Source: an uncultured Clostridium sp.
GTDB taxonomy: Bacteria; Bacillota; Clostridia; Lachnospirales; Lachnospiraceae
Reading direction: 5' to 3'
Assembly: GCA_945915475.1 (NCBI GenBank)
Contig: CAMEFI010000006.1
Location: 1 to 64,000 of the forward strand
Length of the DNA: 64,000 nt
The notes under the pieces are model-generated. The model worked only from the letters and a program-made list of their open reading frames with translations. It had not been told where the DNA came from and did not search any database. Shown here piece by piece: positions 41,386 through 50,651 of this stretch (positions are counted from its first letter, which is position 1; each line of letters starts with the position of its first letter). A program made the position numbers and the translations under genes.

Positions 41386-41644
41386 TTTCTGAAAGCTCCT
41401 TTTCTAATTGTTCATATATCTCTGCACGGATTGCCATCTTAAAGGATCGCTCTAAACCTTTTGATTTCATAGCCTTTTCCAAGCATTCCCGATTCATGTG
41501 CACATAGGCGCCACGACCATTTTCTTTGCCGGTGGGATCTAACTTAATCTCATTGTCCTTTGTCTTGATAATTCGAAGCAGTTCTTTCTTTGCAATCATT
41601 TCACCACACCCGACACATTTACGAAGCGGCGTTTTCTTTGCCAT
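41369..41644 (-). CDS. ylxR: YlxR family protein
   Basis: PLRKCVGCGEMIAKKELLRI; GRGAYVHMNRECLEKA. Confidence 0.94.
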   Translation of the reverse strand: MAKKTPLRKCVGCGEMIAKKELLRIIKTKDNEIKLDPTGKENGRGAYVHMNRECLEKAMKSKGLERSFKMAIRAEIYEQLEKELSEIETKS

Positions 41645-41716
41645 TTCATCACATCCAATCTATTCACAATCCATCTATCTTAAAAGCTTACGCAAAAAGA
41701 AACATGTTTATGCCAT

Positions 41717-42889
41717 TTAGGCATCCTCATTTTCTTCTGTGTATTCGCCATCATTATAATCGTCATCCGCACGATAGCCTTCTTCTTCCTCATAAGAATC
41801 ATAATCGTCATCATAATTCTCATCATAATCATCATAATCATCATAGCCATATGCATCTCTTGCCTGTGACTCACTCTTGATATCAATCTTGTATCCGGTT
41901 AATCTTGCGGCTAATCTCGCATTCTGTCCCTCTTTACCAATTGCTAAAGAAAGCTGATAATCCGGAACTACAACTCTTGCACTCTTGTCCTCTTCGTCTA
42001 CCTGGACGGAAACTACTTTAGATGGACTTAAAGCATTCTCAATAAAAGTAGCCGGATCTTCGCTCCATGTTATAATATCTATCTTCTCACCCTTTAAGTC
42101 ATCCACAATATTATTCACACGGTTTCCATTCATACCAACACAGGCACCTACCGGGTCAACATTTGGATCATTTGACCACACAGCAATCTTAGACCGTGAA
42201 CCTGCTTCTCTTGAAATTGACTTAATCTCAACGGTTCCATCTGCAACTTCTGTTACTTCCTTCTCAAACAGACGCTTTACCAGTTCTGGATGGGTACGGG
42301 ATACAATCACCTTCGTTCCCTTTGTTGTTTTCTTAACTTCAACAATATAGAGCTTGATTCGATCCGTCGGACGATAATGTTCTGTCTTCACCTGTTCATT
42401 TTCCATTAACAAAGCATCCATCTTGTCATCTAAACTTACAGAAATATTCTTACCAACATATCTTTGGACTACACCGGTTACAACATCTTTTTCCTTTGCA
42501 TAAAAATGATCAAAAATAGCATTTTTCTCTTCTTCTTTGATTGTCTGCACAATAACACTTCTAGCCTGCTGTGCTGCAATACGTCCAAAATTTTTCGGTG
42601 TGATTTCTACATTTACGATGTCACCAACCGCATATTTTGAACTAATCATCAATGCCTTTTCTAATGATATTTCCGTTGCAGGATCTTCCACAGTCTCAAC
42701 AACCGTCTTGGCTGCATATACCTCGATGGCACCAGTCTCACGATCCATATTCACCGTTACATTCTCGCTTTTTCCGAAATCTTTCTTACATGCATCCAAT
42801 AACGATTTCTCAATTGCATCAATAATTACCTCTTTTGAAATTCCTTTCTCCTTCTCAATCTGCTCTAATGCAAGCATTAATTCTGACAT
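41717..42889 (-). CDS. nusA: Transcription termination/antitermination factor NusA with acidic Tyr-rich C-terminal tail
   Basis: DPVGACVGMNGNRVNNIVDDLKGEKIDIITWS, LAIGKEGQNARLAARLTG. Confidence 0.96.
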   Translation of the reverse strand: MSELMLALEQIEKEKGISKEVIIDAIEKSLLDACKKDFGKSENVTVNMDRETGAIEVYAAKTVVETVEDPATEISLEKALMISSKYAVGDIVNVEITPKNFGRIAAQQARSVIVQTIKEEEKNAIFDHFYAKEKDVVTGVVQRYVGKNISVSLDDKMDALLMENEQVKTEHYRPTDRIKLYIVEVKKTTKGTKVIVSRTHPELVKRLFEKEVTEVADGTVEIKSISREAGSRSKIAVWSNDPNVDPVGACVGMNGNRVNNIVDDLKGEKIDIITWSEDPATFIENALSPSKVVSVQVDEEDKSARVVVPDYQLSLAIGKEGQNARLAARLTGYKIDIKSESQARDAYGYDDYDDYDENYDDDYDSYEEEEGYRADDDYNDGEYTEENEDA

Positions 42890-42912
42890 TTTTCTGACTC
42901 CTCCTTTATTCT

Positions 42913-43386
42913 TTAAAACTCAAATGCTAATCTGATCAATGCCAGGTTACTTCGATCAATGTCTATCTCTTCATCATTTTCCAAAATAACCTTTATTATC
43001 TTATCATCAAATTCTTTCAGTTCTGCTTCGAATTCTTTCACCTTAGTCTCAGCAAGCGGCTTATATAACTTTATCTCCACCATCTTGCCAAGATTTCTTG
43101 CAAAATCCTTATCCTTCTTAAGCGGGCGTAATAATCCAGGCGAACTTACTTCCAAAATGTAAGCATCCTTAAATTCCTTTTCGTATGCATCCAGCTTTGG
43201 ATTCAATTCCCGGCTTATCTCCACGCAATCATCAATTGTGATTCCGCCGGGCTTATCCGCATACACACGCAAATAGTATGTGGAACCCTCTTTCACATAC
43301 TCCACATCCACCAGTTCAAATCCATGGCGTTCAATGATGGGAACAACAAGTTCTTCACAGGTAGATTCAATCTCCTTCTTAGTCAT
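42913..43386 (-). CDS. rimP: Ribosome maturation factor RimP
   Basis: ELVDVEYVKEGSTYYLRVYADKPGGITIDDCVEISREL. Confidence 0.95.
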   Translation of the reverse strand: MTKKEIESTCEELVVPIIERHGFELVDVEYVKEGSTYYLRVYADKPGGITIDDCVEISRELNPKLDAYEKEFKDAYILEVSSPGLLRPLKKDKDFARNLGKMVEIKLYKPLAETKVKEFEAELKEFDDKIIKVILENDEEIDIDRSNLALIRLAFEF

Positions 43387-43426
43387 AAATGACCCCTTTC
43401 CATATGCAATTGTATAACATGCTACA

Positions 43427-43465
43427 ACATAAAGAGAGTGGACAATACGCCCACTCTCTTACTCG
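43427..43465 (-). other. Leader hairpin upstream of rimP
   Basis: Minus strand AAGAGAGTGGGCGTATTGTCCACTCTCTTTATG. Confidence 0.7.
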
Positions 43466-43483
43466 TTAATATGCTACTATATT

Positions 43484-43512
43484 AGAATACCACTACTTTC
43501 CGGAAAATGCAA
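43484..43512 (-). promoter_or_regulatory. Promoter of the rimP-nusA-infB operon
   Basis: Minus strand TTGCAT-17 nt-TATTCT. Confidence 0.72.
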
Positions 43513-43548
43513 GCATTTTCTTACAGAAAATCAACAGTATTCTTTCCA

Positions 43549-44637
43549 TTACATTCCCATCTGAGCTGCAACTTCTGCTGCAAAATCCTCGTTCTTTTTC
43601 TCCATTCCTTCACCAACTTCGAAACGAACAAACTTAGCAATCTTAAGATCTTTGTTAACAGACTCAAGATATTTAGCAACAGACTGCTTACCATCCTCAG
43701 CTTTCACATATGTCTGATCAAGAAGACTGATCTCTTTTACCTGCTTAGAAATACGTCCTTCTACAAGACCATTGAAAATCTTATTGCCAACAATAGCATC
43801 CTTATCAGCCATAGCCAGCTCTGCTAATGTGTTCTTAGCTTCTGTTGAAAGGAAGTTAGGCAAATAATTCATATTACTCTTCTTCTCTTCATAAATAGCG
43901 ATGTCCTCATCACTCCACTTCTTATCATTTACAGCCTTGTCAAGCAATCCCTGTAAGATTGGCTTAGGAAGTGAAAATGGATCATTTAAAGCACTATCAA
44001 TTGTAATCTCTTTTAATTTTGCCATTTCATCTGCAGAGATATCAGCTCTACAAATGTATTGTGGATTCATAGCAGCAATCTGCATAGCAACATTAGCAAG
44101 TGCCTCCTTTACAGAATCATCTGCAGCACCCTCACCAGATACTAATACACCAATACGTCCACCACCGTGTAAATAAGATACTACACAATCACCAGTTACC
44201 TTCTCAAATCTACGGAATGATAATTTCTCGCCGATTGTAGCTGTCTTCTCAACAAGGGCATCCTTTAAACCATTCTCTTCTAATAATGCTGCAACATCCT
44301 CACCATTCTTTCCACCATTTAATGATGAAACAAGTGCCTGATCAGCAATCTGCTGAACAAATGACTGGAACACTTCATTCTTGGCAACGAAATCAGTCTC
44401 AGAGTTCACTTCAACAACAACTCCAGTCTTTGCATCTGCAGCAATAGCAGCTCTTGCAATACCTTCTGCTGCAATTCTGCTTGCTTTCTTCTCAGCCTTA
44501 GCTGCACCACTCTTACGAAGTGCTTCTACCGCAGCATCCATATTACCATCACACTCTGTAAGTGCTTTCTTACAATCCATCATACCAGCTCCTGTTAACT
44601 CACGGAGCTCTTTTACCATACTTGCTGTAATAGCCAT
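43549..44637 (-). CDS. tsf: Elongation factor Ts (ORF runs to 44652)
   Basis: MVKELRELTGAGMMDCKKALTECDGN. Confidence 0.97.
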   Translation of the reverse strand: MAITASMVKELRELTGAGMMDCKKALTECDGNMDAAVEALRKSGAAKAEKKASRIAAEGIARAAIAADAKTGVVVEVNSETDFVAKNEVFQSFVQQIADQALVSSLNGGKNGEDVAALLEENGLKDALVEKTATIGEKLSFRRFEKVTGDCVVSYLHGGGRIGVLVSGEGAADDSVKEALANVAMQIAAMNPQYICRADISADEMAKLKEITIDSALNDPFSLPKPILQGLLDKAVNDKKWSDEDIAIYEEKKSNMNYLPNFLSTEAKNTLAELAMADKDAIVGNKIFNGLVEGRISKQVKEISLLDQTYVKAEDGKQSVAKYLESVNKDLKIAKFVRFEVGEGMEKKNEDFAAEVAAQMGM

Positions 44638-44666
44638 CTCTAATTCCTCCATATATCACTTTTCTT

Positions 44667-44720
44667 AAAAATAGCTGTCGCACTTAGATAATATCACGAT
44701 AGGTTCCGTACGACAGCTTT
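44667..44720 (-). terminator. Attenuator/terminator between rpsB and tsf
   Basis: Minus strand AGCTGTCG ... CGACAGCTATTTTT, 8-bp perfect stem. Confidence 0.75.
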
Positions 44721-44745
44721 GCATTTCTTATTCAATCAAATTAGA

Positions 44746-45477
44746 TTATTCCTCAGCAGCAACCTCTTCTGCCACTTCCTCTGTCTCAGCATCCACACCC
44801 TGATTAGCCTCAATAACAGCATCTGCCATCTTAGCAACGATTAATTTAACAGCACGGATTGCATCATCATTACCAGGAATTACATAATCCAACTCTTCCG
44901 GATCACAGTTTGTATCTGCAATGCCAACCAAAGGAATACCTAATGAATGAGCTTCCTGAATACAGATTCTTTCCTTGCGTGGATCAACAACAAAGATCAT
45001 ATCCGGAGCTCCGCCCATTTCCTTAATACCACCTAAATTCTTCTGAAGCTTATCCATCTCTTTCTTGATGTTGATAACTTCTTTCTTAGGAAGTACATCA
45101 AAGGTTCCATCTTCTTCCATCTTCTCATACTTCTTCAAGGTAGCGATACGAGTCTCGATTGTTCTCCAGTTCGTAAGCATACCACCTAACCATCTCTCAT
45201 TAACATAGTACATACCACATCTCTCTGCCTCTGTCTTAACAGAATCCTGAGCCTGCTTCTTCGTACCTACAAATAAAATCTTGCCACCCTCTGCAGCACA
45301 TTTCTTAATTGCCTCGTAAGCTTCATCTACCTTGCCAACTGACTTCTGTAAGTCGATGATGTAGATACCATTACGCTCAGTATAAATGTACTCAGCCATC
45401 TTAGGGTTCCATCTTCTTGTCTGGTGTCCGAAATGTACACCTGCTTCCAATAACTGTTTCATTGAAATAACGCTCAT
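44746..45477 (-). CDS. rpsB: 30S ribosomal protein S2 (ORF runs to 45504)
   Basis: [30 protein letters not shown] before MSVISMK. Confidence 0.97.
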   Translation of the reverse strand: MSVISMKQLLEAGVHFGHQTRRWNPKMAEYIYTERNGIYIIDLQKSVGKVDEAYEAIKKCAAEGGKILFVGTKKQAQDSVKTEAERCGMYYVNERWLGGMLTNWRTIETRIATLKKYEKMEEDGTFDVLPKKEVINIKKEMDKLQKNLGGIKEMGGAPDMIFVVDPRKERICIQEAHSLGIPLVGIADTNCDPEELDYVIPGNDDAIRAVKLIVAKMADAVIEANQGVDAETEEVAEEVAAEE

Positions 45478-45608
45478 AATAATACCTCCTGGTTTGTCTT
45501 CCAACGACTTCCCATACCCGGAAACAGATCTATAACACGCGTCCTTTGATTATAAATCTGCACCAATCCGAATCATCCACCGTTGTGTTTTATTTTTTAC
45601 CGAGTGGT

Positions 45609-45637
45609 ATTATAGCATAGGAACGCTAATACCACAA
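45609..45637 (-). promoter_or_regulatory. Promoter of rpsB-tsf
   Basis: Minus strand TTGTGG-17 nt-TATAAT, within a GTGGTATTA...TAATACCAC inverted repeat. Confidence 0.75.
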
Positions 45638-45677
45638 GGATTTTTTTCATTTTTTGATATTCTTAACACCATTTTAT

Positions 45678-46193
45678 TTACATAGGATCTGAAATCGCCT
45701 CAGCAATCGTATGAAAGTCCATCCCTTTTGTAAGAGCATGTGTCCCCACACGAATCCGTGATGCATAACCGTTCTCAATCAAATAATCATCAAACTCAGC
45801 AGCATCCGCAACCATTCCCAGCTCCTGCAATTGCTGCGCAACTGCATAGGAATTGGTTCCCTTTTCCACCGTTACGGAAACACTTTCTGCAACTGTCATA
45901 TTTTCTGTGGTTACAGCCTCTGTTGTTGCTTCTGCCGTAGAAACGGTTGCCTCCTCCGATGAAGCTTCTGTATCCGATACGTTTTTATCCATATGGTTTT
46001 CTATATCTGTATTTGATTCCAGCAAATCTTTAATCGAGGTATCCGGTTCTACCATTCCCAATTCCTTGGCACGCTCCATAACTTGTTGATCTGTCATTTT
46101 TGTTGTGCCCATCTGTCTATATGCCACAAAAAAAATAATAGATGCAAATACAATACCAACACCCAGTCCTCTTAAAAAATACTTGAATTTCAT
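45678..46193 (-). CDS. Small membrane protein with MltG/YceG-like LysM-type C-terminus, without the catalytic domain
   Basis: TM plus VEKGTNSYAVAQQLQELGMVADAAEFDDYLIENGYASRIRVGTHALTKGMDFHTIAEAI. Confidence 0.75.
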   Translation of the reverse strand: MKFKYFLRGLGVGIVFASIIFFVAYRQMGTTKMTDQQVMERAKELGMVEPDTSIKDLLESNTDIENHMDKNVSDTEASSEEATVSTAEATTEAVTTENMTVAESVSVTVEKGTNSYAVAQQLQELGMVADAAEFDDYLIENGYASRIRVGTHALTKGMDFHTIAEAISDPM

Positions 46194-47098
46194 GACATTT
46201 CTCCTTGATACAAATCAATTACCAGCTTCACTTCACCTATGCCAAGACCCAACTGCTTTGCAATATCTACTATACTGTTACCATTTCGGTGCATTTCCAG
46301 GATAATATCATTTGAGTTTGCATTCTCCTCAAACTCTTCATCCAATACATTTTCCAGATCCGGATTTGATTCTGCCATCTCATCAAATACATCCTTCTCA
46401 TCCATATCAGAGATAACAAGACTATCCCCAGGAATGTTCTCCTGCTGTTTTGCAGTCACATTGTGGGATGCTACCTGTTCCAATCCTGTATTATTATGTG
46501 TATTCTCCTGTGTTTCAGAAAGTATATCCGTATTCCTTGCAACAGATACGGTTGATTGTGTTTGCTCACTCTCCGCCTGCGGAGATGTTCTTTTAATAGA
46601 TGGCATGATCTGTTCAACTGTAATACGTTTCGTCAGTAATTCTGAGATTTGCTTTTTCATATCATCTACTTCTCTTACCGTATTCATAATTTCTTTTTGC
46701 TTATCATCCAACATACTGTATAGGAACATTACCTCTTTATGATTTTTCTCAATCTGGTCGCATACAGCAACTGCATAATCGCCAAGCGCCATTGTCTTTT
46801 CATTAGCCATGGATGAAAGCGACTCATTTGTTTCATACAATATATCTTTTGCCTGTTTTGCAATCACATCTTCAATTTTTCTTTTGATAATATTAAGCTC
46901 TCTTTCCGAAAATTCATAATCATCATTCACAGTTAACAGATCAATATTAAAATCGGATTCTTTTTTCGTAAATTTTTCCGAAATAAAGAAACTTGCAAAG
47001 ATAAATATGATTCCAATAATAATCATTATAATAATTGAAAGTGTCATAGTATACTCCTGCCTATATCTGTATATTAATTCTCGGTGATAATTTTTCAT
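46190..47098 (-). CDS. SwrB-like protein: N-terminal TM, coiled coil, C-terminal HTH
   Basis: TM near the N-terminus (SIIIMIIIGIIFIFASFF); C-terminal ILEMHRNGNSIVDIAKQLGLGIGEVKLVIDLY; lies between sigD and rpsB. Confidence 0.65.
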   Translation of the reverse strand: MKNYHRELIYRYRQEYTMTLSIIIMIIIGIIFIFASFFISEKFTKKESDFNIDLLTVNDDYEFSERELNIIKRKIEDVIAKQAKDILYETNESLSSMANEKTMALGDYAVAVCDQIEKNHKEVMFLYSMLDDKQKEIMNTVREVDDMKKQISELLTKRITVEQIMPSIKRTSPQAESEQTQSTVSVARNTDILSETQENTHNNTGLEQVASHNVTAKQQENIPGDSLVISDMDEKDVFDEMAESNPDLENVLDEEFEENANSNDIILEMHRNGNSIVDIAKQLGLGIGEVKLVIDLYQGEMS

Positions 47099-47399
47099 TC
47101 ACCTCATCTGTTTCCCTATCATTCTTATTCTCTTCCTCATCCTTTGCATTCTTCTGCCGCCGTTTTCTTCTGGAATCCTGATAAGTTCCATTTCCTTCTT
47201 CCTTTGCATCATATTGATATTCTGCAAACTGATTGGCATCCTTTTTTATAACGGTTTCACTGTTATGCTGCACTTCCTTTTGCACCTCATTGGCTGCAAA
47301 ATGATTTTCATTCACAATCTGACGATTTTCAAAATGTTTTTCCGAACCTACAGATTCCGTTCTTGGTAATAGCATCTGCATTTCAATGGGACGTATCAT
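47061..47399 (-). CDS. Small charged hypothetical protein
   Basis: 112-aa ORF filling the gap between the DUF342 gene and the SwrB-like gene; overlaps the next gene by 38 nt. Confidence 0.65.
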   Translation of the reverse strand: MIRPIEMQMLLPRTESVGSEKHFENRQIVNENHFAANEVQKEVQHNSETVIKKDANQFAEYQYDAKEEGNGTYQDSRRKRRQKNAKDEEENKNDRETDEVNEKLSPRINIQI

Positions 47400-47411
47400 A
47401 ACTAAACCCTC

Positions 47412-49013
47412 CTATATGGATGAACTTACAACATCTGCACCATCTAAACGGAACTGACATCTACTTAGAATATCTTTCACAGGATATATCCGGTTTGCTA
47501 TATGAATGGTAACTCCCGGATAAACCGTATAATTTACTACAACACGACCACCCTTTTTCTCTTCAATGGTCTGTTTTAATTGCATATATTCTGCAGATTC
47601 AGACTCTAATTCTGCATTCAATTGTTTGAAGCGCTCAGCCGCTTGTTTTGCAGTTACAAGCTGATTTGGCAGCAATTTGACACCCTCCGCCATTTTCTTG
47701 CGAAGAGTTTCTAAAATTTGCTTATTTTCAATTAATTCATCCTGCTTTGTCTTGATAGAAACGCTCAGATCTTTAAAGCGATCTAGAATCTCCGGTTCTA
47801 CACCTACTTTAATATTGGTAGCCGTATTCATCTTATTGCCAAACACACTGGCTTCTATACGTTGTCCTGCTGATACATTTCCACCAATCACAAATCCTTT
47901 TCTTCCACTCACGACAACGGTTTCACCGGCATCTACATCCGAATGGAGACAGGAACCGATATTAACCGTTCTTCCCGCTTTCGCTTTACAACTTTCTAAA
48001 AACTTGGCAACAATATCATTTCCCGCCTGTAACAAACAACGGTTCATCCCCTGCACGCCTCGTTTTAACACAATATTGCCGCCAGCAATCAATGTGGCTC
48101 CCTCTACAACACCATCCACTTCAATATCACCGGATGCTTCCACTGTAAAACCGGCGCAGACATTGCCAGGTATTACAATATTGCCATTATAATGTAAATC
48201 TCCCGTAGATGGATCCACATTGGCAGCAACCCGGTAGGTATTGGATACAAACACGGTATCACCTTCTAGTTTGACATCTCCATCAACCAGAGAATATATC
48301 TTCAGACGATCTTCTGATGCTTCAATATTCTTTCCAAACTTAAGAACACCTTTTCGAATCTTGGCTGGTATAATCACATTTCCAAAAATATCTTTTCCCG
48401 GTGTTCCTTCTTTTTCAGGAGTCAGTTCTGCAAGTAAATCTCCCTCTTTAACAGAAGTAAATAAATTCAATTCATGAAAATCAACACTTCCGTCCTCTAA
48501 CAGTTTTGGCCTTGCTGTAGGCTCTGTATTAAACATATAGCGGATTTTTGCATCTGTTCCCTGAATAACGGCGGTTCCCTTTGCAATAGGAATATCCCTG
48601 CAATATTGCGGACCGGCAACAAACGCTCTGATCATCTTTGTCGAAATCCCTTCGGTGATCTTATTCGCTTTTAATTCATTCTCAATATCTTTTTCCGTCA
48701 TGCGCTTTCCATTCTCGGAAGGAGGATAAAAACGCATAATGGCAAGCATCCTGTCGTCAGAAACCCTTATATCTGCCATCTCATTTACTTCTGAAACAGT
48801 CATTTGTGATACAAAGATTTCTTTCACATCCTGTGCTTTCGATACTTCTTGTGTAAGCTTAGGAACGTCAACATCAGTAATGCCGCATTTTTGTAAATAT
48901 TTAACAAGTTCTACCATTACAATGGGTTTACCATTTTCCTGCGGGGGGAAAATGCGTACAAATACACCATTTGCTCGAATCACTAACTGAAAATAAGCAT
49001 TCGAATATCTCAT
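47412..49013 (-). CDS. FapA/DUF342 family polymer-forming protein
   Basis: DUF342 beta-solenoid GDLHYNGNIVIPGNVCAGFTVEASGDIEVDGVVEGATLIAGGNIVLKRGVQG. Confidence 0.9.
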   Translation of the reverse strand: MRYSNAYFQLVIRANGVFVRIFPPQENGKPIVMVELVKYLQKCGITDVDVPKLTQEVSKAQDVKEIFVSQMTVSEVNEMADIRVSDDRMLAIMRFYPPSENGKRMTEKDIENELKANKITEGISTKMIRAFVAGPQYCRDIPIAKGTAVIQGTDAKIRYMFNTEPTARPKLLEDGSVDFHELNLFTSVKEGDLLAELTPEKEGTPGKDIFGNVIIPAKIRKGVLKFGKNIEASEDRLKIYSLVDGDVKLEGDTVFVSNTYRVAANVDPSTGDLHYNGNIVIPGNVCAGFTVEASGDIEVDGVVEGATLIAGGNIVLKRGVQGMNRCLLQAGNDIVAKFLESCKAKAGRTVNIGSCLHSDVDAGETVVVSGRKGFVIGGNVSAGQRIEASVFGNKMNTATNIKVGVEPEILDRFKDLSVSIKTKQDELIENKQILETLRKKMAEGVKLLPNQLVTAKQAAERFKQLNAELESESAEYMQLKQTIEEKKGGRVVVNYTVYPGVTIHIANRIYPVKDILSRCQFRLDGADVVSSSI

Positions 49014-49035
49014 ATGACGCCCTCCTTATTCTGTG

Positions 49036-49809
49036 TTATCCCATTAATATCTCAAAATACTTGCCTAAATGTTTCTTCATCTTTTCAAGCGCCTTTGAAT
49101 GTAATTGAGAAATACGCGACTCCGAAACTTCTAACACCTTCGCCACCTCTTTTAAAGTAAGATCTTCGTAATAATATAATAACACAACTTTGCGTTCCTT
49201 CTCCGTCAATAATTCCAATGCATCCATAAGCATTTTTTTAACCTCTTCACGGTTAACAGCCTCTTCCGGCTCAATATATGTTGTATTACGAAATTCTCTT
49301 ACACCGTTATCATTTCCCTGTTCCATAAACTCATCTAAGGATGCAACATTCGAAATATTCGTAAGGCTCTCCCAACTACGATATTCATCTAAGCTGATTC
49401 CAAGTTCCTGTGCAATATCCTTATCTTTTACATTTGCACCCTTTTCTTTTTCAAGTTTTGCAATCACGCTTTCCATCTGTTTCTGTTTCTGTCTGACAGA
49501 ACGGGGAATCCAGTCCATCTTTCGGATCTGATCCAATATGGAGCCTCGTATACGCAGACTCGCATACGTTTCAAATTTGATACCTTTCCCATAATCAAAC
49601 TTATCAATAGCATCAATGAGTCCAAAAATTCCATAACTAACTAAATCATCATATTCAACTGTATATCCTAAATACATATTCAAACGACCGGCAACCAGCT
49701 TCACCAAAGGAACATATTCCACAATAATCTGTTCTCTCAGTTTCTCTGACTTTGTCTTTATGTATTCTTCCCACAACTTATTTCTTTTGGTCTCATCCAT
49801 CGTAAACAC
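49036..49809 (-). CDS. sigD: Flagellar RNA polymerase sigma factor (SigD/FliA/WhiG)
   Basis: FGLIDAIDKFDYGKGIKFETYASLRIRGSILDQIRKMDWIPRSVRQ; LTLKEVAKVLEVSESRISQLHSKAL. Confidence 0.95.
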   Translation of the reverse strand: MFTMDETKRNKLWEEYIKTKSEKLREQIIVEYVPLVKLVAGRLNMYLGYTVEYDDLVSYGIFGLIDAIDKFDYGKGIKFETYASLRIRGSILDQIRKMDWIPRSVRQKQKQMESVIAKLEKEKGANVKDKDIAQELGISLDEYRSWESLTNISNVASLDEFMEQGNDNGVREFRNTTYIEPEEAVNREEVKKMLMDALELLTEKERKVVLLYYYEDLTLKEVAKVLEVSESRISQLHSKALEKMKKHLGKYFEILMG

Positions 49810-49848
49810 CCCAGTACTCCATGATACCAGTTATCTAACTACAACTGA

Positions 49849-50151
49849 TTATATCTCTTCTTCATCCTCGTCAAAACCCACCGACTCTGTTATCTTACCT
49901 TCATTCTCACCATCAGCGTCCGCAACCACATCATCTGTCGTTGCTGCTGAAGCTGAAACATCCTTCTCAGCCTGTTCCATACCCTTTTGTAATATCTCTA
50001 TAACAAGTGTACCAATCACATAGAATATCAGGATTGTGATCAGAACAATAAATAGCGAAAGTGTTATTTGTCTTTTCAAACAAATATTAATGATTAAAGC
50101 AATTAATCCTGCCAATAACACGATAAATGCTCTGACATACCGCAGTTTCAT
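49849..50151 (-). CDS. Small two-TM protein with acidic C-terminal tail, unknown function
   Basis: In-register between cheD and sigD; two hydrophobic segments then DDVVADADGENEGKITESVGFDEDEEEI. Confidence 0.75.
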   Translation of the reverse strand: MKLRYVRAFIVLLAGLIALIINICLKRQITLSLFIVLITILIFYVIGTLVIEILQKGMEQAEKDVSASAATTDDVVADADGENEGKITESVGFDEDEEEI

Positions 50152-50161
50152 ATTCCATCTC

Positions 50162-50647
50162 CTATATTACCTTCTCGCCTTTTCCTGCACTTCGGATTGT
50201 TAACTTTTTCGTCACATTGTCAAACACAATCGTTCTACCGTAATCAGCACCTGTATCCTCGGCGACGATGGGAATCTTTAATTCAGAAAGCACTTCCTTC
50301 ACTGACTTCACATTACGTTCTCCAACACTTGCCAAATCTGTCTTGGATGAAAACTGGAACATTGCAGCTCCCCCAGCAATCTTAGCAGAAAGAAATGACT
50401 TTTTCACACCCTTTTCCTCTAATGCATGCAGCAGATCTTCAATCCCAGTGTCAGCAAATTTTGCACGATTTGCATTATTCTTAATTTCTTTACTTGACGG
50501 TAGCATTATATGAACCATACCGCAATATTCATCTTTCAGTGTATATAACACAATTCCAACACAAGAGCCTAACCCAATTGTTGTAATGGTGTCGGGATTC
50601 TTACATATCTTCCAATCAGCAATTCCAACTTTGATTATCTCTGCCAT
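50162..50647 (-). CDS. cheD: Chemoreceptor glutamine deamidase CheD
   Basis: TIGLGSCVGIVLYTLKDEYCGMVHIMLPSS; AKIAGGAAMF. Confidence 0.95.
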   Translation of the reverse strand: MAEIIKVGIADWKICKNPDTITTIGLGSCVGIVLYTLKDEYCGMVHIMLPSSKEIKNNANRAKFADTGIEDLLHALEEKGVKKSFLSAKIAGGAAMFQFSSKTDLASVGERNVKSVKEVLSELKIPIVAEDTGADYGRTIVFDNVTKKLTIRSAGKGEKVI

Positions 50648-50651
50648 AACT

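Noticed and set aside
41680-41886. Met/Ile-rich 68-aa minus-strand ORF
   Set aside because: Off-frame reading of the NusA acidic tail codons (GAT/TAT repeats).
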